A stretch of DNA of 64,000 bases, taken from contig JAPYMA010001559.1 of assembly GCA_035041965.1 (NCBI GenBank), positions 32,136-96,135 on the forward strand, written 5' to 3'. This DNA is from Anisakis pegreffii (lineage: Eukaryota; Nematoda; Chromadorea; Rhabditida; Anisakidae). Position numbers and translations under genes: made by a program. The notes beneath the pieces were generated by a model, which made no database searches, had not been told where the DNA came from, and saw nothing but the letters and a program-made list of their open reading frames with translations. Below, piece after piece: positions 24,511-38,265 of this stretch (position 1 is its first letter; each line of letters opens with the position of its first letter).

Positions 24511-27500
24511 GGGTGGAGGTTGAGGCGTTCAGAAATGATGTATGAGAAAAACATGTCCGAAGACGATCGATCACAAAAATACTTCAGTGATAAAAGTTCG
24601 TGAAAGATCGATTTTGTGTACGTTCCGTAAGCGAATGTGTTCAATATTTCACCGTGAATTCGTGTCTCCTTAATACAACACGCTTTCAACTTTCTAAAGT
24701 TCTTCAAATGGTTTTTATCTTGACTTCAGTGCAACTTTATTTCTCATTCTTGACCAAATTTTTTGTTTCATCGATTATATATTAGCACATTCACGCGAAT
24801 TATGATATGCAAGCGGAACAGTAGATTAATTTAGCGAATCCACATACCATATATTCATGTGCGATACTATAATGTGCTAGTAGTGTATAGAGCGAGAAAA
24901 AATCCAAAAAATGTGAAAAAAAAACTTCTTAGTTCGAGAGGACGGAACTGTAGTATTGGTCACTCGAACACTTCAAGAAATGGCGATCGGAAAAAAAGAG
25001 AGATACTTTTCGAACAGGTAGTGTGAGTTTCAAAGGTATGGATGAGTTTGAAGTGAGTTAATTCCATTCGAGACAGGTCACTGAAGTGAGCATGAAGAAA
25101 AGCTGTTTTTTGAGATGTTATCATGGTGATCATAATTGCTATTTTTAGCAATTATTCGCGACACTTGCATTTTCGTCTGAAATATGAGTATGCTGAATTG
25201 TCAACATTTTGGTTTGCTCGAGGGACATCGTGGATACACTTGAGAGTGGATTTGTGTTTGTGGATGTGAGCATGTGTCTTTTTGAAGTGATTGCACCAGC
25301 GACAGCGGATATCATGTTCGAATGACAGATTGTAGTTGTGTGTGCATGTGGACGAATGTGCTGTTTCTTTCATATAATATTGCAATTTAATATTGATGAT
25401 TCAGCTTTTTAGTGAAACAGTGGGTAGAGAGCTATAGGTTGCTGAGGATATGATGAGACTGCTTTTTGATCATTACGTTGATAAGAACCTTCATGCTTGT
25501 ATACTCAGTGATTTTCACATGTCAATCCAGCTTCATTTCTTATCTTCCCTCTTTAATATTTGAAATGATTACTTTTAAACATTCAAAAACGAATGAAATA
25601 AATTGCTATAATGTTATGTCATATCAAAAGCTTTTGATATTTTGTCATGAGTACTTTTGATATTCTGTCAGCTGTAACCGAACTAAAGAAGTAATATGTT
25701 TATTGGACTCGTTTCCTTGCCGAACTGAGGATTATAGATAAAATCTATTGCTGAATTATCACAAATTACATAACGAGAATGCAAGACGACCGCGTGATGA
25801 TCAGGAAATAATGAAGGCGTTGAATCAGTTACACAGCTGCAGACTAGCATTTGAATGTTCAAGACGGTGATTGTTCATGAAGCAGCAATATCCGAATAAA
25901 TCCCTCTTTATGAGAGGACCAATGAAATCCGTTTATGAGGAAGTCTAGTACGTCCCAAAATTCAGAACAGGCTCCACTTCCTACTCGATTGAAATTTGCT
26001 GACTGACAAGTGAGATTGAAATGGCCGAATAAATCCCTATCCCCATCCTCCCAGTTGATGCATTCAGTTCAATGACTATCACGATTCTTCTTCATCCCAT
26101 CATTGGTGGTGGTGTAACAATTTGAGCAAATGAAGTTGATAAAATTCCACACAAACAGTTGTTTGTTGCCTCTTGCTTCATAATGCGGAACCCCAAACAA
26201 AATGAGCGTTTTGCCTGCTGATCGTTAATTTGGCTCGTTTTGATCTTTTTTTGTTAGTAATCTTGCCAACCAAAGAGTAATCATTGTTGGGCGGAAGCGA
26301 AAGTGTGAATTTGAGCAGAGTACAAAAGCGAATGAAAACATCAAATTTATGTCTTTTTGATGTGAAATTAAAAACGGACGCGTGAACGGCTGATGTTTTT
26401 TCGTTGTTTGCGAGCCAAGCTGATATGGACCAATAGATTGTCACGATAAAATAAAACTCAATGCCACATCGCTTAAAGGCGAGCACTTGGAATGCTGGAG
26501 TAGTTGGTTGGGCTGAATCAAAATACATATTTATTTATATGCGTAGATATATATCTGGATGGATCATGAAGAAATGAATAGTGACGAATATGTCATCTCT
26601 TTACATCACAATTGCATCTCAACTACTCCAAAAACAAAACAACCGATTTTCGACAAGGAATGTTTTTGGCAGTTTTATTCATAACTCATAAATCGTATCG
26701 CACATTCATCATCAAATATACTTGCAAATGATTTATGATTGTTTCGTACGCGTTCCGCCCTAAGAATTGAATGAACGTTACCAACAACAAAACTTGCGTT
26801 TTATCAGTGTACTTTGTGAACTTTCATTATTCCTCCATGGAACAAATTAACTGTAGTAGTATTAATAAGGTGTCGACAAGCACCACTAATTTATAGTATT
26901 TAGGCAACGGATCAATCATTAAAACTGCAGCATAGATTTGGCGAGATTCGTGACACAAAATGCAGAACACAGTCTTGCCTGATCCACATTGAAAGAGAGT
27001 GTTGCGGTATATTTTATGTTCCTCGTGGATGAATGGAACGATGGATACCGAGTTAACATGCAATCGTGGCGTTTTAGCGTGTGATTTGAGACTTGAGGCA
27101 TGAACAGTTCTCTGATGCAGAACAATGAAAAGAAAAGTACAATTTCATTACCCCGCTAGTCGGTCACTGATTCGTGATGGCGTTCAGATTCTTTCGATTT
27201 TTCGAAGTAATTTGTGGCAAGAGACCGTGTAGATGCGTGCCATCTGACAATTATTTGGTTCAATTAATTGCGCCCAAATGAACGACAAAGTGAAGGTGTG
27301 GCACTATTATCACGGCTGTTCCAGAAAGTATTGCTTATCAATTGTGTTGAAAGGACATCACTTCAATCGATCATTAACATGGACTTTAATCTGTGACATG
27401 AAAACCTCTGCGATCAGCGACGTAAGGCACACAAACACTCATCTCAAGCAGAATTCTCGTTAACCAACTGAACCTATCGACGGTGCATCTCGATCTGAGA

Positions 27501-30500
27501 GAACGGGATTGAATGTTCTTAAGATAAGTAATATGTGCCTAGTAAAATTGCACTGAAATACGAATGGAACAGGAAATGAGCAATCGAGTGCTCAATTTTA
27601 AGAGCACGTATCGTTCAGATCAAATTTCTGTTTGATTGCTGCATTTTTGCCTCATTTATGTGCCCGTCAATTCAGCTTCAACCTATGCACATTTCCTTCA
27701 GATGGCTCAGATTACTTCTCTGAAAGAGCTGAAGGTCCATTACTCACTTCACATATGTTCTGGTTGAACCATACTGACAGTGAGCAGTAATTCGAGCGAA
27801 AATTTTCATTTCCACGTGTTATCTCACTATCATCGAAAATGTCCTCTGTGAAAGCCGGTTTTGGGTTCAGTATTGCTTAAAGCACATAAATGCCTAAAAA
27901 CCAGTTTCCGTGCACATTTTTTTGGTAAAAGTCAATGAGGAGTTCCAATTCAAACGCCATATGCCAAATGAAAAATCGACGAATTTTCTGAGCCTACTCT
28001 ATCGAAGTTCATGTTTCACATTTTTGGTGAACTATTCTGTTCTGCCTACTTTAACTGCTCTCTTTTGTAATGTTCCAATATTTCAAGTCGTAAAGCTTTC
28101 CTGGGATATTCCAGTGGAACAAAATGTTGATATGAGGATCCTTTTGTGTTCCTCTACTGTTTTACATAATGAGCAAGCCTGCTACCGTTCCGTGCTACTA
28201 GCGCACCTAAATCTGCTCTCGGACGCCCCAGTGGAATAAAATAAGTGAAAAAAAGAAAACATCAGAAGGTTTTTTTGATATGAAGATGTGATTTTGTGAC
28301 TGAACTTTCAATCTTGAGTGAAATTGTGAAAGAACCTGTGACTTTTCACAGTTAAATTATTAGATCTGGTGAGTTGCAGTCCACTGCAAATGTGTGAGGT
28401 GAAGAAAATACGTACTGTCATAAATCATAGGCAGTTTCTGAGGTGATGGATTAGCTTCATTACTTTGGTCTTTTCAATCATTAGGTAAAATCATATCTCG
28501 TGGGATTTAGGAGAGCATCACTGGCTGCAGAGCTGTCTGTGACACTTATGCTATTTTCGGTGGATGCTCACTCAGATAATGTGAACATCAGGCATATTTG
28601 TTGGTTGATATGAACACGCATTTGTAACGAAAGATCAAAATCGCTCATTCAGTATGCAATGGACAAGTGCGATCAGCCACATTTTCGAATAATGCTATGA
28701 ATTACGCGCTATAATTGTGTTGATTCGATTAGTAAACACTGCATCTGAGACGTTTTCGTCAAGTGAATCACGCACATTGTAGCTGCGCATCGCAACAATA
28801 TTCAGTTTATTTTTGCCATATTATTTATTTGTTTTGACACTCACTCTTATCCTTGCATCAGTCACAACGTAACAGAATCAGTGATTTTGGAAAGGCCAGG
28901 AGGAATCAGGGGAATTCAATCAAATGAAACCATTCATAGCGGCTGGAATGAAGCTCTTCTCAGACTTAATTTCGCTGACAGTAACAATAATTCGAACATC
29001 AATCACTCGGTCGTTTCGTTCGAAAATGATGCTGAAATTAAAGTTTCTTATGTGTGAAGATAAAAACTTTTTGCTAGATTTCCTGGAGTGCAATGATCCT
29101 TGATAGTACACCTCAAGCTGAAACGATTGGTGGAGAATCAACGTTCATTCCCTACAGTTGGAAACATTCTTGATCGAGAAGACGTGAACTGAAGAGATTT
29201 TAAAATTTTGATGAATAAATTTACCTTCCAATTAAAAATTCGGATAAATAACAAGTGATTCTGCTTACTAACAATAAAAAGAATAAGTATTTGAATGATT
29301 GTTAAATGTTTTCACGTCTGAAGAAGGCATGACAAAATAAAACATTCAGTAGGTGATGACTGAATGGCAGGAGACTGGCATATTCAAAGGCATGTAGTGA
29401 ATTATGTCTATAAATAAGTAGTTTTTGCAACCGATTCAAAGTCTGGGAACCTAAAGACTGTTCAAATCAGAAGAAATTTCCGCTAAAAACAGAAGTGCCA
29501 CAACTGAAATTCCGAACTTCCATACTGGATCTTTTAGCTGACTGATGACATCAGCGTTAACGACAATGGCAGAGTGGTACGGAAATTAGGTTGTTCGATG
29601 TAGCTAGGCAAAAAGAAAGTAGAGAATTGGAAAGTACGAAAGATGAGTATGTGAAATTTAACGGATTGAATAGTGGAAAGTGAATAATAGATTCATTATT
29701 CACTGAAATTTATGTGTCGTTGGATTTTCAAAAGGAAGATAAGTGAACGCTCAATTTCAATTTCAGTATCGCATTAAGTACCACTGAAACTGGACGATAA
29801 ATGTGATGCGGTGTTGTTGCTGGTTTAATATATTGCGATGAAATCATGCGTATATTACGCTCAAATTCAGAAACGCAAACACACATTTACTCATCTTGGT
29901 CCTCTTGAATGGCATTTTTCCTTCATTCATTCATTTATCTTCACTTCACTTCAAAAATAAAAACTAAAACGAACATTATATCAAAATCAACATCACCCTA
30001 GAATTGTAGAGGCGGAACATAGCGGATTTTTGTGCTAGCTGATGGATTTATCCTCTCTCCTATGTGCATAGATTCGGCTTTTAGCTCCTACCAACAGCGT
30101 AACGAACAACAAGAATGAATAGCAAAAATAGGACACGTTCGAGCGACTGAAGTGTGAATGAATAATCGTAACGACGAATGCGGTGTCATCCTCGCATCAC
30201 TATATGCTTCTATCGAGCATCCGTTATCCCGTTCGTGCACCTATTCGTTTGTTGTTTCTCTTCTTTTCCGGTCGGCTTTTTGACATCTCAAATGATGTGA
30301 CACTCATACTCCTCATTCTTATCGTTCAACGACCAGTTCGAAATCACTGAAAATCTCCTCCTATTGCACTTCAAAGTGTCTTATCTTCAGTCAACGCATC
30401 TTCAGACACATTTGTAATTCACTATTAGCTCATCGAACACCAACGCAAACCTACCAGTTGAGCACGTTTGACTGTGATCTGCTTGAATATTTTTTACTAT

Positions 30501-30645
30501 TCACTGGTAACTCTACCTTCGAACAACTTGATTCAGCGGTCAATGCTAACGGTTTCCCATTACCGCCGATGAGCTGACGCAATGAATATGATTGTGATTC
30601 GAGTATGAATGGCCATGAGCTGAAGTGACTGGAAATTAACCATTA

Positions 30646-30787
30646 ATGGGTAGTACAAATGCAGCTCTCGCGCTTCGTCGTTTCACGCAACAATCAGTCT
30701 CATTCCGCGTTACGAATTCCTTTATACCTGTCTCGTCATCCGCCACAATAACACCGTCTGCTTCGAGACATCATAGCGCTGCTTCAG
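30646..30787 (+). CDS. probable alternative first exon of the K2P channel (MGSTNAAL)
   Basis: An ATG opens a 47-codon frame beginning M-G-S-T-N-A-A-L-A-L-R-R-F-T-Q and continuing Ser/Thr-rich to a donor reading G before GTAAGAGG, in phase 1. Thirteen or so of the first 15 residues match or are similar to the exon at 36226, while flanking DNA looks unrelated, which suggests coding constraint. Joined to the exon at 47523 it would give a channel of about 491 residues. Assignment to the channel, about 16.7 kb downstream, is inferred. Confidence 0.55.
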
Positions 30788-31873
30788 GTAAGAGGTTCAT
30801 GTGAGCATTCTAGCATTTCAAGTGTTTCAATCGATTGGCAATGTTGCATCCAGGACTGTCACGAGACATACCAAAAGTAGCTCATGCTCTTAATCGTAGT
30901 AGTTCATCGCTGTTATGACTGCTTTCAGGGTTACTGTTCCGCAAGCCTTCTTCATTATCGCAAAACTGCTTTAGTGCTTATGAATGTAACTGCGCGGCAG
31001 CTGACTACTTTTAACCACGATTTGTACATTATTGCAGAAACATAAAATTTGTTCATGACCGAATTTACTCTTATACGATAGCATCTATTCATTTAAATAT
31101 CGAACTTTCCCCCACCAATCAACTCGGATTCATTTTGCTTCAACCATAAGTATTATCAAGTGGATTCGGAAAGTCATCTGAAAATAAGTTTGCTGGTTAC
31201 TGACGGCAATTCGAAAACACTTGCGGTCGTTTTCGTGCTCTTCCAAACCTTGCGTTTTAGCCAGGGAAACCAGGGAAGAATTAAGGAATTCCACTGTTCG
31301 CATAAGAGCCTTGCTGGGAAGCGATAGAATGCTCCAATTATGGTGGAAATTATCATTGGAAACGAATAATTCAAAAGTGTCTGTGTTCAATGGATTCACC
31401 TTAAGTTTGAGACTACTTGGTTATGAGTTCGATTCGTTGCTAAGAAACGTTCACATAGTTACCACACATCGTTGAAAGTTCTATTGTGATAGGTCAAAGG
31501 GAATTCTGAATGAAAAAAAAGACGTATCATTTCAGTTATTGCTTATTCGCAACTATATGTACATTATTTTTTTGCTCTTGGCTTCTCGGTTACACTTGAT
31601 GTAGCACATAAAAAAGTGACCGTTGATCATTCAATTGAGGTTCGGTTGAATGTTGATGTGATCTGAGTAATTTTTATGTGTAATTATTTACCGAGTTTGT
31701 TCGAGACTTTATTATCACAAGTCGTGTTTATCTCCTTATTTAATTATTTACCAAGATCATTTTGTTCCTTTATTTATTTAAGTAGCTGTCACAATTCACA
31801 AATACTCCCAACTCTATCTTTACTAGATATCGCAATCATCGATTTGATTTGATTCTTCATATCGTCTTCTCAG

Positions 31874-32062
31874 GCAGCCAACAATATTCCACAAGCACCA
31901 TCGCTGTTCTCGGATGGTAGCTGGCTTACTCCTGCAATAATGCCAAACATATCAGAGCTGCAATTGTTCACAGACCCTGAAATGACACTCTTGCTTTTCC
32001 GTGTTTTTCAACGAAATTTGAGAGTTAATCAGCATCAGTTTTGTCATTGCTATAATGATTAA
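31874..32062 (+). other. possible exon, unassigned
   Basis: A good acceptor (CTTCTCAG) is followed by 62 open codons beginning A-A-N-N-I-P-Q-A-P and ending at TAA. The residue mix looks protein-like, with an N-I-S sequon and F-T-D-P-E-M. It enters in phase 0, so it does not fit the phase-1 exon at 30646 just upstream. I cannot assign it to a gene. Confidence 0.15.
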
Positions 32063-33603
32063 TGAATAAACACGCGAATGGTAAATGAAAATTTTTTTTG
32101 GATGGAGATTATCAGTGACAGATGCACTGAACTAGCTAATTTGTATGCTAATGGGAGTTTCACGATTGAGAGGAAGCCTTTCTTTGATGTCACTGACGAC
32201 CAGGAACATTAATGGAGTATAAACTTGTCCATTGACGATCGCATTTTTACAAGATGATATCGAATAAAAGATGATTTCGAATCATTTTCCTCTATCCGTC
32301 TTTCTCGACTTCGCACTAATTTTTCGAAGACTGAACAATATTTTACCAGTGAAAATTTTGAGATGATTTCGATGACTTTCTTCACGACATTTTTTGTGGA
32401 CGTCGAATGCGACGCAATTGAAAATGGAGGAAGTGTTTTGGATGCGACGGGGAGATCAGAACGTCGGTACGCAAATTTTGTACTGAATTTTGGTTCTAAA
32501 TCAACGCCTAATCATGGATTGGTATGCGGTGTGAACGTCGATTGCAGACTCATTCAGAAGCGTAACGAACCTCAATGTGGAATCAATTTTGCAATCTTAT
32601 GAAATTTTCAGTGCAAATATTTGAAGATGATGAACAGTGCAATGTCGAGCTGTGTTGAAAATTGCGAAATATGCATCTGCATTTCAATTCGTACTAAAGC
32701 GAACATTTTAAATTCGTGATTGATCGTCTAATTGATCAATCGGTTAATTCATCGATTGATTGATGTGAACGATTGGAATTGCTATCCCGGAAAAATTTGT
32801 GATCAGGTTTCGAGATAACTGAGAGGGCAGCTTAGAAGAAAGAGATGCTCCAGAAGGCACGATCGTCCATCTAGTTCTGAACCGCAGCCTCAGCTGAAGT
32901 TGATGTCAACGCTGATGCAAGGACTGAGCTTGAATCATCTGAGTTACGTTGCAATCGATCGCTTCTGCTCGAACATCATATGCTGAAGAGGCGCTGTGAT
33001 GCAGAGTTCGAATCCTAATGAACTAATCTCGGATTTGAGAAGAGAGAACCTCTGTCTTTCACTTCTTTCTTTCAAACTGTCTTTATAATTTATTGCGTTC
33101 TCGTTTCTTTTTTTTTCATCTAAGCAGCAATCATTAGAGTGTGATCAATATTATTTTAATGTTGCCAACCAATATGCATTCATTTCACAACTGCTCATCT
33201 CAAGCTCAGACCCACTTTCACTGCATCATTGCAAGGTATCGCCTTCCGTTCATATTTTCAGAAGATCGTTCGTATTTTGTAAGTTATTTTCAGTTTTGCT
33301 ACTTTTATCATTACTATTGTTATCGTTATGATCATTAGAATCATTATTAGTATTTCAATAAATATCAGTACTTGTGTTCATATCACATCACTGTTTTCAC
33401 TGCTATTGCTCTCTGGGGCACTTTTTCGAAAAGATTAATTAATCAGATCAGAATGTGACTTTCATCAGAATGTAACTACAATGAGTTGCATTATGTATTG
33501 CAATAGGTTTCGAGTTTGCTTGTCCTTGGTCACTTCATCATACTCAAAGAAGCATGCAAGAAAAATCTCTAACGATTAAAATTAGGCAGCTAAAATTGCA
33601 ATC

Positions 33604-33661
33604 TCCATCTGAAACCCTTCGAATTGCCATTTTCCCCTATCCTCAAAGGGTTTCAGATGGA
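33604..33661. repeat. inverted repeat, 16-bp arms
   Basis: Arm tccatctgaaaccctt at 33,604-33,619 and its exact reverse complement at 33,646-33,661, with a 26-base loop. It lies in the proposed 5' intron of the channel gene. Confidence 0.9.
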
Positions 33662-36225
33662 TGTCTGAGACCAAGCATCTCTTTTGCTTTGACCTTTTGT
33701 CTCTTTTTTTTGCCTCTGTCATTCGGTAAAAGGGATTATATCGATGACTAAACCACAAACGGAATATCTTTCACACAGTCAATAATGTGCGATGATAGGA
33801 TTCTTAGCGCAGAGGATAAGGCTTTCACATAGCCAATAATTATTGATTATCGACAGATCTCCGTGATTTTGAGTCTCTCATTTTGCCGATTCTGCAATTT
33901 CAGTCATGGAAGTACTGTTCAAAGCGTATTGTAAATAATAAAAAACACTCAAGAAAATGATAATTCAATGGGATGAGCACATCAGAGAGTGCTTGGTGCA
34001 CCTCATGACAACTTGGAGAGTGGGGCTTGAAGTGTGTGAGAAAAACAAATTAGCATTAGCAATTAATTGAAATTGATTGTTTTTGAATTATTTTCGAATG
34101 TATGTTTGATTCTATCGGCAATATTTATTAATGACGAATTATAAATTGCTTCTGCTAAAGACCAGTCCCTTACTACAGTTGCAAATTCACAGAAGATTGT
34201 CCGAAAATTTACGGTTGATGAATGTCATTTGTAGTACTAATAAGACTGTTTCACATAATATCTAGCAAGTTTATGCTGAAATTGGTGTGGAAGAAAAGTT
34301 TGAAGTTGAGAAGGGATGAAGCTTCCGAGAACACTTTTGCATGTTTGACAAGTGCGGATGGGTGTATTGCTGATTAAAAATCATACTGCTTTAATCGAAA
34401 ATTGCGCATACGAAACGGAAACAATTAGGACTTGCCAAACGATCTCCCTTTCGATGAACTATGTTTTTTGTTTGCTTCTCTCCTTTCAATCATCCTGTTA
34501 GCTATCCCTCTCACGGTCCGAATTTCGACCCAGCAGTGAAACGGAACATTATGTAAAATCAGATCATCAGTGTCTACGACCAGTTCCTTTCAAGTTAGGC
34601 TACGAGGATTTAAGACATCAAAAATAACTGAAGGATTACAGTTGCATTTCATACGAAAGCTGGATCATCTCGGAATTGTGGTAACAATCGTTCATAAGGC
34701 TCTCGAAATACAACTAAGATGAAATAAACAACTTGAAATACAACTATCTTATAAACATTTATTCAAACTGTTGCTGGAGATTTCGCTTTGCTTCCATACT
34801 TTGATAATAAGTGGTCGTCCAACGATTACGAGTGGTCATCAGCTCAGATCATTTTCAGTTAACAATTTCAAAAAGATTTAGTGAGAAGCATGCAGCTCTT
34901 TTATAAGATTTTATATTGAAAGCTAATTTTAAGCAAAATCAAACTTTGTTAACTGCCTAACGTTTTGAATTAATGATCAATACGAGCCGAGCAGAATTGG
35001 AACAATTCGACAATAGTCAATAAACGCACAAAGTACATAGGTCCTCAGTGGGTGTGGTGTTATCATAAATGATTTCGCTATCAAAGAGTATCGGACGAGA
35101 ATAATAAGTAGATAATGAAGTGATGTGATGTAAATGATCATATGACTCGTATTCCCAAATGACTGAACAATTGCTTCACCAACAACAAATTGAGAACGTA
35201 AGAAAAAATTTACAAAAATTCTATATGTTCTAGCAGTGCTTTGCTGATGGATTTCCTATCGGAAATAACTTGATAAGAGATGGAAATACTTGACGAATGA
35301 TATTTCATTTGGGCGAATAGGAAGGCTAAGCGAAAGCCTGTCTTAAATATTTGTGTTATTATCAAATGATTGCACAAACTGAGAGGTAACCACTGAACAC
35401 TCAAAAATCTTCGCAGTACCACGTATAGTGGAGCAGGTAAATAAGGGCTTGCGGATTGCACTCGCACTGGTGAGGGAAAAGATTGATTGAGTGATTCATT
35501 AAAGGATCAGTGCATCGATGATGACACAACATATTGACGAAAATAATATGATATCTGACTAAGCGAACAAATGACAGAAAATTGAATTAATTCAATTGAT
35601 TAATTTCTTGGCGCCGGATAAAGCTCTTCGCTATGATAGAGTTCATTCGGAATTTGGACATAATTAGAATAGTGGAGCCTGAGCCAGGTGATAAATTGAT
35701 TACTCAAGTACAAATTAAAATTGATTAGTTTCGATATGGAATAAATCAATGGAACAATGAGCATAGCAAAGTTTAGCAGTAGTAAGAGAAGGTATGGAAT
35801 GACATATTGCGTGTGTACGTATGTGCGTTTGTGTGTGTGTTTGTAAACTAATTGGCAGGTAAAGTGTTTTGCTGTTTGAAGGAAAGAAGGAATGGTTATG
35901 AAGAAGTGATGTGAATTGTTTGTGATTGCTAGGTGGAGATGTAATGCGAGAGGATGAGGTGAGGGGATGAGGGTGGTTTGAATGCGATAGTGATAATAGT
36001 GATAGCATTCAGTTGGTTGCTTCGTTCCAATGAATTACGGATGAAGAGCACATTTTTCAAAGGATAAACGAATGTGTCAGCGCAGCGATTCGATGAACGT
36101 GTTATTGTTATCAATGCTCACCAATGCTACTATCCTTAATGAATTCTGGATTCCAAACAGTGCTCATGAAGAATACTTGATGTAATCCATCTACCAGCTA
36201 ACAGTCTCCACTTGACTTCACTTCA

Positions 36226-36388
36226 ATGGGTACCACTAATGCGGCCTTATCATATCGCCGCTTTACCCAGGTTAATATTCCCGTTAGAATATCAATTTGC
36301 CATCCACCTCCGTCCATTCCATATTCACAACCTTCCAGCTCGTCGTATCCTTCTCACGCACCACCCGCGATACCATCAACCGCTTGCA
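36226..36388 (+). CDS. probable alternative first exon of the K2P channel (MGTTNAAL)
   Basis: An ATG opens a 54-codon frame beginning M-G-T-T-N-A-A-L-S-Y-R-R-F-T-Q, then a Pro/Ser-rich stretch, ending at a consensus donor (A before GTGAGT) in phase 1. The second channel exon at 47523 needs exactly phase 1. The peptide is clearly related to that of the exon at 30646, so both probably belong to one gene as alternative N-termini. Gly2 with Ala6 fits an N-myristoylation context weakly. The link to the channel, about 11 kb downstream, is inferred from phase, strand and lack of any other plus-strand gene between. Confidence 0.55.
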
Positions 36389-37269
36389 GTGAGTTTGAGT
36401 CACCACAAACTAACAGTCTCTGTTCAGGTCAGTTTATCAGTTACTTCTGCCTTACATCAGTTGAATACCGAATCAGCAATGACTCATAACAAATGCAGTT
36501 AAATGTCCCTTGAATATCCACTTCGTCGATCGTTCCTTAGTATCGTTCATTCGGCACAGTCAGTGTTTTCGGTTTCAAAATTAAAGGAAACCCGTTCCTC
36601 AAAAATCCGGAACTTATTTTTTGTCTTCACTGAACGACATCAGACGCATCAACAGATTTCGAATCCGCTTTCAAATATTCCACTTTGAATGAGTAAGTTC
36701 ATTTTCCCTATTTGGTTGCCATAGTCAAGCAATTCAAGCCTGAAATACTGACCGTCTGTCTCATAGAACACTTCAAATGTCTTTACCGACTGAATTTTTT
36801 TGCGCAGATTTACGCACTAAAAAGTGATTTCATGTGTCCCAGTCGCTCTTAAAGCACGTGTAAACTTGAACCGTCAAATCCTATCATCGGACATTCACAA
36901 CTCCTAATTCAATATTTAGTTTTCTTAAACGTTTCAATTCAGCAGCATTAATTGAACATTTATTAGGAACAATTTATTTGGTTTCTTTTTCATTTGTTCA
37001 TTCGCTCGATCAGCAATTAAAACAACTCATTCGAAGCATATGCTCCTTTGTTATGACCAATTAAAATACGCTTCATTCATCGGCATCCTTCCTTCCACAT
37101 CCACCGCTCACAATCTAGAACTTCATCTGAACCGTTTATTCAATGACCCTTCATCCAACAATACAACGACATTTTGACTGCGAGTAAGCAGTCGAAAAAA
37201 GTCTTAACTTCAATTGTTTGTCGCAGTGTTGGTGATGTAAATTCACTTGTTAAGTCCTCTTAACGATCC

Positions 37270-37755
37270 GTGTTTCGATGTGAAACTTTGTCAGTGCTAA
37301 AATATAAAGATCTCGTCGATGATCATAATGATGACAAATTATCGTCAGGTGTTGCTGAAGTGAAAATCAGCTATGGCATGAATTGCATTTTTTTGAAATT
37401 AGACAATATTAGACAATATCGTGATTTTACATTCAATTTTGATCTCACTTCGACTGAAATCAATCTGAAGGGGGCTTTTTTTCATGGCGAAATTTCGCAT
37501 GCAAACGTTCGCATTGTAAATATCAATGCTTGGGGAAGCGCTCAGATAAAAGATAACACACAGATTTTGGCCAAGACATTTTTGGAGTCGTACAAATGTG
37601 GATCGCTCTTATGTGCCGTGCCGTATGCTTTTCTTGCGCTCAGTTGCGTCACCCATAATATTGTTTGCTTAGTGATTTCAAAGCTAAAATTGGATGTTGC
37701 AATCCGAGCTTTAGGCCACTTATTTTGCGACCATCCAAACACATCGATCAGATAG
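37270..37755 (+). CDS. unrecognised 161-codon open frame
   Basis: The open frame is long for this AT-rich DNA and begins M-F-R-C-E-T. It has charged and hydrophobic stretches, including a hydrophobic Cys-containing segment near residues 110-135. I do not recognise a family, and no repeat or signal peptide is evident. It lies within the long 5' intron of the channel gene if the upstream first exons are real. By rough chance estimate, one frame this long in 64 kb is not surprising. Confidence 0.15.
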   Translation: MFRCETLSVLKYKDLVDDHNDDKLSSGVAEVKISYGMNCIFLKLDNIRQYRDFTFNFDLTSTEINLKGAFFHGEISHANVRIVNINAWGSAQIKDNTQILAKTFLESYKCGSLLCAVPYAFLALSCVTHNIVCLVISKLKLDVAIRALGHLFCDHPNTSIR

Positions 37756-38001
37756 AAAATAGTGATATAAACTGGTGATTCATATTGAGATGCGAATGCA
37801 GTATGGTTAATTTCCGATCGCTGACTGAGATAGAAGGCATACTAATTGAAAATGAATTTAGCGTGGAAAAGAGTTGAATAAATGGGAAAACAAAATTCAC
37901 TTTAGGATAAATCAGTATTTAGAATGTCTATTAGTTAGATGATCGACGTTCTGTTAAGTAGTACTGTCCCTCCGGAAGCTGATCCTTAATTGTTGGACAT
38001 C

Positions 38002-38265
38002 ATGGGCTGTTTTCAATCTCCTTCATCTGAAATGCAAGTTGATCGCTACGAAGGGAATTCGAACGTAGACAATAGTTCATTCATTCCCTCACTACTACAA
38101 GTCCAACATTTGTCGGTCAAAATTCTCGTGAATCTTGATGGAGAGCATATTCGTGTGCATGCAAACCAACGAAATATTGCTGGCTTACCAGGAGTGCGTT
38201 TTTGGTTGAATGTATCACAGACGCGAAAATATGAATCGAACGAACTGAGTCTGATAATTCGATGA
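38002..38265 (+). other. open frame beginning MGCFQS
   Basis: An 87-codon frame starts M-G-C-F-Q-S, which fits dual N-myristoylation (Gly2) and palmitoylation (Cys3). The rest is unrecognised. No good donor in phase 1 was found, so it is not offered as a channel first exon. It could be chance. Confidence 0.12.

Larger units (their letters stand above)
21195..30645. other. no supported gene apart from the 24-kb repeats
   Basis: AT-rich sequence with short frames only. A minus-strand basic frame at 23,453-23,701 and a plus frame at 27,910-28,239 were read through and match nothing known. The only structured items are the elements at 23.9-24.5 kb. Confidence 0.5.

Noticed and set aside
32940..33020. 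gttcgaatcc resembling a tRNA T-loop
   Set aside because: The flanking bases do not form a T stem and no acceptor or anticodon arms could be drawn.
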